Positions 42,493-47,159 of a stretch of 47,159 nucleotides of DNA are shown one piece after another. Each line of letters opens with the position of its first letter. The first letter of the stretch is position 1. Below the pieces are notes generated by a model, which was given only the letters and a program-made list of their open reading frames with translations, searched no databases and was not told where the DNA came from. This DNA comes from an uncultured Collinsella sp. GTDB lineage: Bacteria > Actinomycetota > Coriobacteriia > Coriobacteriales > Coriobacteriaceae. Both the position numbers and the translations under genes were made by a program. The DNA lies in the NCBI GenBank assembly GCA_958405565.1, contig CATYEN010000013.1:1-47159 (forward strand), in the 5' to 3' direction.

Positions 42493-44523
42493 GTGGCAAA
42501 CGAAAACGATTACGATGGCGGCGAGATTAAGATTCTCGAAGGTCTCGAGGCCGTTCGTAAGCGCCCGGGCATGTATATCGGCTCGACGAGCGCCAGCGGT
42601 CTGCATCACCTGGTGTGGGAGATCGTTGACAACTCCGTCGACGAGGCCATGGCCGGTTTCTGCACCGAGATCCAGGTGACGGTCCACGCCGACAACTCCA
42701 TCACGGTCGTCGACAACGGGCGCGGCATCCCCGTCGACGAGCATCCTATCAAAAAGATCCCGACGCTCGAGGTCGTCATGACGATCTTGCACGCCGGCGG
42801 TAAGTTCGATAACTCGGCCTACAAGGTCTCGGGCGGCCTGCACGGCGTGGGTATCTCCGTCGTCAACGCGCTGTCCAAGCGTGTGGTCGTTCAGGTGTGC
42901 CGCGACGGCAACATCTACGAGATGGAGTTCTCACGCGGCAAGACTGTCAAGAAGATGGAGGTCGTGGGCACTTCGGAGACGACGGGTACCACCGTTTCTT
43001 TCTGGCCCGACGACGAGATCTTCGAGACCTGCATCTACGATTTCGATACGCTGCACAACCGTCTGCAGGAGACGGCGTTTCTCAATAAGAACCTCAAGAT
43101 TGTGCTGACCGACGAGCGCGAGGCTACTCCCCGCGTGGAGGAGTTTTGCTACGAGGGCGGCATCATCGACTTCGTCAAGTTCCTCAACGAGGGCAAGGAC
43201 GTCCCCGAGGCCTTTAAGGAGCCCATCTACATCGAGGGCAAATCGGACCCGGACGCCCCCGTGGCCAAGATGGGCGAGGTCGAGGTTTCCCTGCAGTGGA
43301 ATAGCGGCTACGGCGAGAACGTCATGTCGTTTGCCAACGACATCTACACCCCCGAGGGCGGCATGCACCTTGAGGGCTTCCGCACCGCGCTCACTCGCGT
43401 GATCAACGACTACGCGCGCAAACAGAACCTGCTCAAGGAAAAAGACGCCAACCTGACCGGCGACGATGTGCGCGAGGGCCTTTCGGCCGTTATCTCGGTC
43501 AAGCTGCCCGATCCGCAGTTTGAGGGCCAGACCAAGGCCAAGCTCGGTAGCTCCTATATGCGCGCGCTCACGCTCAAGATCGTGACCGACGGCCTCGTCG
43601 ATTACCTCGAGGAGCATCCCAAGCCCGCTCGCGAGATCGTCAAGAAGGCGCAACAGGCCTGCAAGGCGCGCAACGCCGCCCGCAAGGCGCGCGAGGCGAC
43701 CCGCCGCAAGAGCCTGCTCGAGACGGCGTCCCTGCCCGGTAAGCTCGCTGACTGCTCGGCGCGCGATGCCGAGCTGACCGAGCTCTTCATCGTAGAGGGC
43801 GACTCGGCAGGCGGTTCGGCCAAGGACGGCCGTCGCCGAGACATCCAGGCGATTCTGCCCCTGCGCGGCAAGATTCTGAACGTCGAGCGCGTTGGTGACC
43901 ATCGCGCGTTCTCGAGTGACACCATCCAGTCGCTGATTACCGCGATCGGCTGCGGCGTCACGACGAGTGCCGGCGACGGCGGCGACTTCGATATCACCAA
44001 GGCGCGCTACCACAAGATCATCATCATGACCGATGCAGACGTCGACGGTGCGCACATCCGCATCCTGCTGCTGACGTTCTTCTACAAGTACATGCGTCCG
44101 CTGATCGATGCCGGCTACGTCTATGTTGCCTGTCCGCCCATCTTTGGCATTAAGGTGCGCAACAAGATCCACTACGTGTATCCCAACGGCCGCCAGCCCG
44201 AAGACGAGATCCTGCGCGACACCATCCAGAGTCTGGGCCTGAACCCTGACGATAACGACGAGGACGGCAAGGCCAAGGACGGCAAGATCACCAAGAAGCG
44301 CAAGGGCTATACCGTCCAGCGCTACAAGGGCCTGGGCGAGATGGACCCCAAGCAGCTTGCCTCGACGACGATGGACCCCAAGACCCGCATCCTGCAGCGC
44401 GTGTCGATCGAGGACGCCGTGGTGGCGGACCGCGCCGTGCGCGAGCTGATGGGTTCCGAGGTCGGCTATCGCCGTGAGTACATCGAGAAACATGCCCATG
44501 ACGCACGCTTCCTAGACGCCTAG
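42493..44523 (+). CDS. gyrB: DNA gyrase subunit B
   Basis: 676 residues, GTG start with GAAGGAGG upstream; a longer reading from 42475 would contain that signal. GHKL ATPase domain (RPGMYIGS, DNGRGIPV, GGLHGVG), transducer, and TOPRIM (FIVEGDSAGGSAKDGRR..., DADVDGAHIR). C-terminal GLGEMD is intact. With GyrA it introduces negative supercoils. Confidence 0.97.
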   Translation: MANENDYDGGEIKILEGLEAVRKRPGMYIGSTSASGLHHLVWEIVDNSVDEAMAGFCTEIQVTVHADNSITVVDNGRGIPVDEHPIKKIPTLEVVMTILHAGGKFDNSAYKVSGGLHGVGISVVNALSKRVVVQVCRDGNIYEMEFSRGKTVKKMEVVGTSETTGTTVSFWPDDEIFETCIYDFDTLHNRLQETAFLNKNLKIVLTDEREATPRVEEFCYEGGIIDFVKFLNEGKDVPEAFKEPIYIEGKSDPDAPVAKMGEVEVSLQWNSGYGENVMSFANDIYTPEGGMHLEGFRTALTRVINDYARKQNLLKEKDANLTGDDVREGLSAVISVKLPDPQFEGQTKAKLGSSYMRALTLKIVTDGLVDYLEEHPKPAREIVKKAQQACKARNAARKAREATRRKSLLETASLPGKLADCSARDAELTELFIVEGDSAGGSAKDGRRRDIQAILPLRGKILNVERVGDHRAFSSDTIQSLITAIGCGVTTSAGDGGDFDITKARYHKIIIMTDADVDGAHIRILLLTFFYKYMRPLIDAGYVYVACPPIFGIKVRNKIHYVYPNGRQPEDEILRDTIQSLGLNPDDNDEDGKAKDGKITKKRKGYTVQRYKGLGEMDPKQLASTTMDPKTRILQRVSIEDAVVADRAVRELMGSEVGYRREYIEKHAHDARFLDA

Positions 44524-44543
44524 CTTTCCCAGGCACCCCATCT

Positions 44544-44601
44544 TGCCCTTCAGGATTTCGGGCGCCGCACGCAAGGCGTGCGCCCTCATCCTTCAGGGCA
44601 A
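44544..44601. other. Long hairpin between gyrB and gyrA
   Basis: TTGCCCTTCAGGAT and ATCCTTCAGGGCAA can pair with internal mismatches, enclosing GGGCGC...GCGCCC arms. It lies in the 178-bp gap before gyrA and has no T-run, so its role (attenuation, processing or none) is open. Confidence 0.45.
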
Positions 44602-44701
44602 CCTGGGGCACCTGGAAAACCTAGGAGGGTTATCCGGTGTTCCCGGTAATCCGTCTCCGTGGTAGGGAACTAATGGACCACGCAAACCATGAGGAGGTAA
44701 C

Positions 44702-47159
44702 GTGGCAGACGATATCAACAATAACGAGGCTATGGGCGAGGCCGGCGATGCCGGCATGCCCGACGATCTGAAGCGCCTGCTTGCCCGTGCTGAGCAGGGC
44801 GAGGACGGCGATCCTGACGCCTATAACCCCGATGCCGATGATGACGAGGAAGAGGACGACGACGGTGAGCTCGAGGAGAGCTTTGGCGAAGTCGATCGTG
44901 GCGCCTCGGCCGGCGAGGATATAAACGGCGGCCAGCTCCAGATTTCGGAGTTTGGCCGCGAGATGAAGCAGTCATTTATCGAGTATTCGATGTCGGTCAT
45001 CACGGCGCGCGCCCTGCCGGACGTGCGCGATGGCCTAAAGCCGGTGCACCGCCGCATCCTGTACGCGATGAACGAGAGCGGCATCTACCCCAACCGTCCG
45101 CACAAGAAATCCGCTTGGACGGTCGGCGAAGTTATCGGTAAGTACCATCCGCACGGTGACTCCGCGGTCTACGAGGCAATGGTTCGCCTGGCGCAGTGGT
45201 TCTCCATGCGCACGCCGCTCATCGACGGCCACGGCAACTTCGGCAACATCGACGGCGACGGCGCCGCTGCCATGCGTTATACCGAGAGCCGCCTGGCAAA
45301 GCCCGCCATGGAGCTGCTGCGTGACCTGCAGAAGGATACCGTCGACTGGCAGCCCAACTACGACGAATCGCTCGCCGAGCCTCAGGCGCTGCCTGCGCGC
45401 TTCCCCAACCTGCTGGTCAACGGCAGCCAGGGCATCGCCGTCGGCATGGCCACCAATATCGCCCCGCATAACCTCACCGAGGCGATCGAGGCCACCTGCT
45501 ACCTGATCGATAATCCCGACGCCACTGTCGACGAGCTCATGCAGATCATGCCCGGTCCGGACTTCCCCACCGGCGCCATCATCATGGGCAGCGCCGGCAT
45601 TAAGCAGAGCTACGAGACCGGCCGCGGCTCCATTACCGTGCGCGCCAAGGCCCACGTGGAATCCACCAAGACCGGCCGCAACCGCTTGGTCTTTACCGAG
45701 ATTCCCTACATGGTCAACAAGGGCACCCTGCAGGAGAAGATCGCCCAGCTCGTCAACGACAAGCGCATCGAGGGTATCTCGGATATGCGCGATGAGTCCA
45801 ACCAGAAGGGTATCCGTCTGGTCATCGAACTCAAGAAGGGCGTCATCCCGCAGGTCGTGCTCAACAACCTGTACAAGTACACCTCGCTGCAGACGACCTT
45901 TGGCGCCAACAACCTGGCGCTTGTCAACGGCGTTCCCAAATGCCTGAGCCTGCGCGAGATGCTGCAGCACTACATCGACCACCAAGTCGACGTCGTCACC
46001 CGCCGCACCCGCTTCGACCTTAAGAAGGCCCAGGCCCGCGCGCATATCCTCGAGGGCTACCTGATGGCTCTCGACCATATTGACGAGGTCATCAGCATCA
46101 TCCGTTCCTCGCAGACCGATTCCGAGGCCAGCAGCCGCCTGATCGAGCGCTTTGGCTTTACGCCCGAGCAGACCACGGCCATCCTCGAGATGAAGCTGCG
46201 CCGCCTGACCGGCCTGGAGCGCGACAAGATCCAAGAAGAGTTGGACGGCCTGCGCCGTGCCATCGCCTACTACGAGGACCTGCTGGCACACGAGGAGAAG
46301 ATCCTGGGCGTCATCAAGGAAGAGATGCGCGAGATCTCCAAGAAGTTTGGCGATAAGCGCCGCACCGAGATCAGCCAGGTCGAGAAGGACCTGGACGTCG
46401 AGGACCTCATTGCCGACGAGGACATGGTCGTGACCATCACCCACACCGGCTATGTCAAGCGCATCCCGGTGGCCGCCTACCGCGCCCAGAAACGCGGCGG
46501 CAAGGGCGTGTCGGGCGTCAACCTCAAAGAGGACGATGTCATCGACGAAATGTTCATCGCGTCCACGCACGAGTACGTGCTGTTCTTCTCGAGCAAGGGC
46601 AAGGTCTATCGCCTGAAGGTGCACGAGCTGCCGGTGGGTACGCGCCAGGCGCGCGGTACCGCGATCGTCAACCTGCTGCCCTTCGAGGAGGGCGAGAAGA
46701 TCGCGAGCGTCATCAGCTGCCGCGAGTTCCCTGCCGACGAGTATCTGATGTTTGCCACCAAGAGCGGCATGGTCAAGAAGACCGTGATGAGCGCATATGA
46801 CCGCAGCCGTCGCGACGGCCTGATCGCTATCAACCTGCGTGACGACGACGCGCTGCTGAACGTGCGCCGCGTGCGCGAGGGCGACAAGATTATCCTGGCC
46901 ACCACCGCGGGCAAGGCGATCATGTTCTCCGAGGAGCAGGTGCGCGCCACCGGCCGCGATACCAGCGGCGTTCGCGGTATCGGTATGAAGGACGGCGTGA
47001 GCGTTCTGGGCATGGAAGTCACTAACGGCAACGGCGATCTATTCGTCATCACCGAGCGTGGCTACGGCAAGCGCACGCCGGTCGCGGACTACCCGGAGCA
47101 GAACCGCGGCGGCCAGGGTGTCTACACCATCCAAATGACCGAGCGTAAGGGTAACCTCG
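44702..47159 (+). CDS. gyrA: DNA gyrase subunit A (3' truncated by window end)
   Basis: 819 codons are visible and the stop is beyond the window. GTG start with GAGGAGG 5 bases upstream, so the acidic N-terminal extension (about 75 residues, Asp/Glu-rich) is real. The breakage-reunion domain follows (FIEYSMSVITARALPDVRDG), with the active-site Tyr in AAAMRYTESRLAKP. The quinolone-region serine is kept in HPHGDSAVYEAM. The GyrA box QKRGGKGV is present, so this is GyrA and not ParC. Confidence 0.97.
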   Translation, partial: MADDINNNEAMGEAGDAGMPDDLKRLLARAEQGEDGDPDAYNPDADDDEEEDDDGELEESFGEVDRGASAGEDINGGQLQISEFGREMKQSFIEYSMSVITARALPDVRDGLKPVHRRILYAMNESGIYPNRPHKKSAWTVGEVIGKYHPHGDSAVYEAMVRLAQWFSMRTPLIDGHGNFGNIDGDGAAAMRYTESRLAKPAMELLRDLQKDTVDWQPNYDESLAEPQALPARFPNLLVNGSQGIAVGMATNIAPHNLTEAIEATCYLIDNPDATVDELMQIMPGPDFPTGAIIMGSAGIKQSYETGRGSITVRAKAHVESTKTGRNRLVFTEIPYMVNKGTLQEKIAQLVNDKRIEGISDMRDESNQKGIRLVIELKKGVIPQVVLNNLYKYTSLQTTFGANNLALVNGVPKCLSLREMLQHYIDHQVDVVTRRTRFDLKKAQARAHILEGYLMALDHIDEVISIIRSSQTDSEASSRLIERFGFTPEQTTAILEMKLRRLTGLERDKIQEELDGLRRAIAYYEDLLAHEEKILGVIKEEMREISKKFGDKRRTEISQVEKDLDVEDLIADEDMVVTITHTGYVKRIPVAAYRAQKRGGKGVSGVNLKEDDVIDEMFIASTHEYVLFFSSKGKVYRLKVHELPVGTRQARGTAIVNLLPFEEGEKIASVISCREFPADEYLMFATKSGMVKKTVMSAYDRSRRDGLIAINLRDDDALLNVRRVREGDKIILATTAGKAIMFSEEQVRATGRDTSGVRGIGMKDGVSVLGMEVTNGNGDLFVITERGYGKRTPVADYPEQNRGGQGVYTIQMTERKGNL

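Noticed and set aside
45035..46624. 529-codon minus-strand ORF opposite gyrA
   Set aside because: Antisense of gyrA.

Overview
The window is a high-GC stretch of a chromosome around its replication origin. Gene order across oriC (ddl, rlmN, parB, parA, rsmG, khpB/jag, yidC, yidD, rnpA, rpmH, then dnaA, dnaN, recF, a DciA-like gene, gyrB, gyrA) and the protein character point to an actinobacterium of the class Coriobacteriia, most likely Collinsella or a close relative. This rests on gene order, base composition and protein features read by eye; no search was run.

Layout. (1) 1-4600: a small integrated element of about 4 kb in a tRNA-Lys gene, bounded by a 48-bp perfect direct repeat (494-541 and 4517-4564). 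It encodes a tyrosine recombinase, a DUF3970-like small protein, an excisionase-type HTH protein and two small DNA-binding-like proteins. They are followed by six 17-bp iterons, an AT-rich tract and two long hairpins, so it looks like an integrated plasmid-like replicon with no relaxase or capsid gene. Left of it lie older tRNA-Lys 3'-end scars. (2) 4624-15726, all minus strand: M29 aminopeptidase, a membrane protein, purC, a two-component system, a lipoprotein with a TSCPD protein, a solute-binding protein paired with a GGDEF protein, and purB. (3) 15829-16356: tRNA-Gly(CCC) preceded on the plus strand by three copies of its own 3' end in a ~131-bp tandem array. (4) 16654-30702: a sortase-anchored thioester adhesin, a membrane M28-like protein with a very long disordered insert and altered catalytic residues, a PafB/PafC-like WYL pair, a DinG/DnaQ helicase-exonuclease, ddl and rlmN. 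(5) 30838-35941, minus strand: the parAB-rsmG-jag-yidC-yidD-rnpA-rpmH arm. A parS cluster lies between parA and rsmG, and the parAB-rsmG part is visibly more AT-rich than its surroundings. (6) 35942-47159, plus strand: DnaA-box-rich DNA, a GHKL-ATPase/winged-helix protein, dnaA, a second DnaA-box region with an AT-rich unwinding tract, dnaN, recF, a DciA-like gene, gyrB, and gyrA running off the window.

Replication initiation (dnaA, dnaN, recF, gyrase, parABS) and the RNA/membrane-protein arm (rpmH, rnpA, yidC, jag, rsmG) diverge from the oriC region. The most unusual items are the iteron-bearing mini-element, the tRNA 3'-end repeat arrays, the GHKL-wHTH protein next to dnaA with DnaA-box-like sites inside its gene, the thioester adhesin, and the M28-like protein with a ~680-residue insert.
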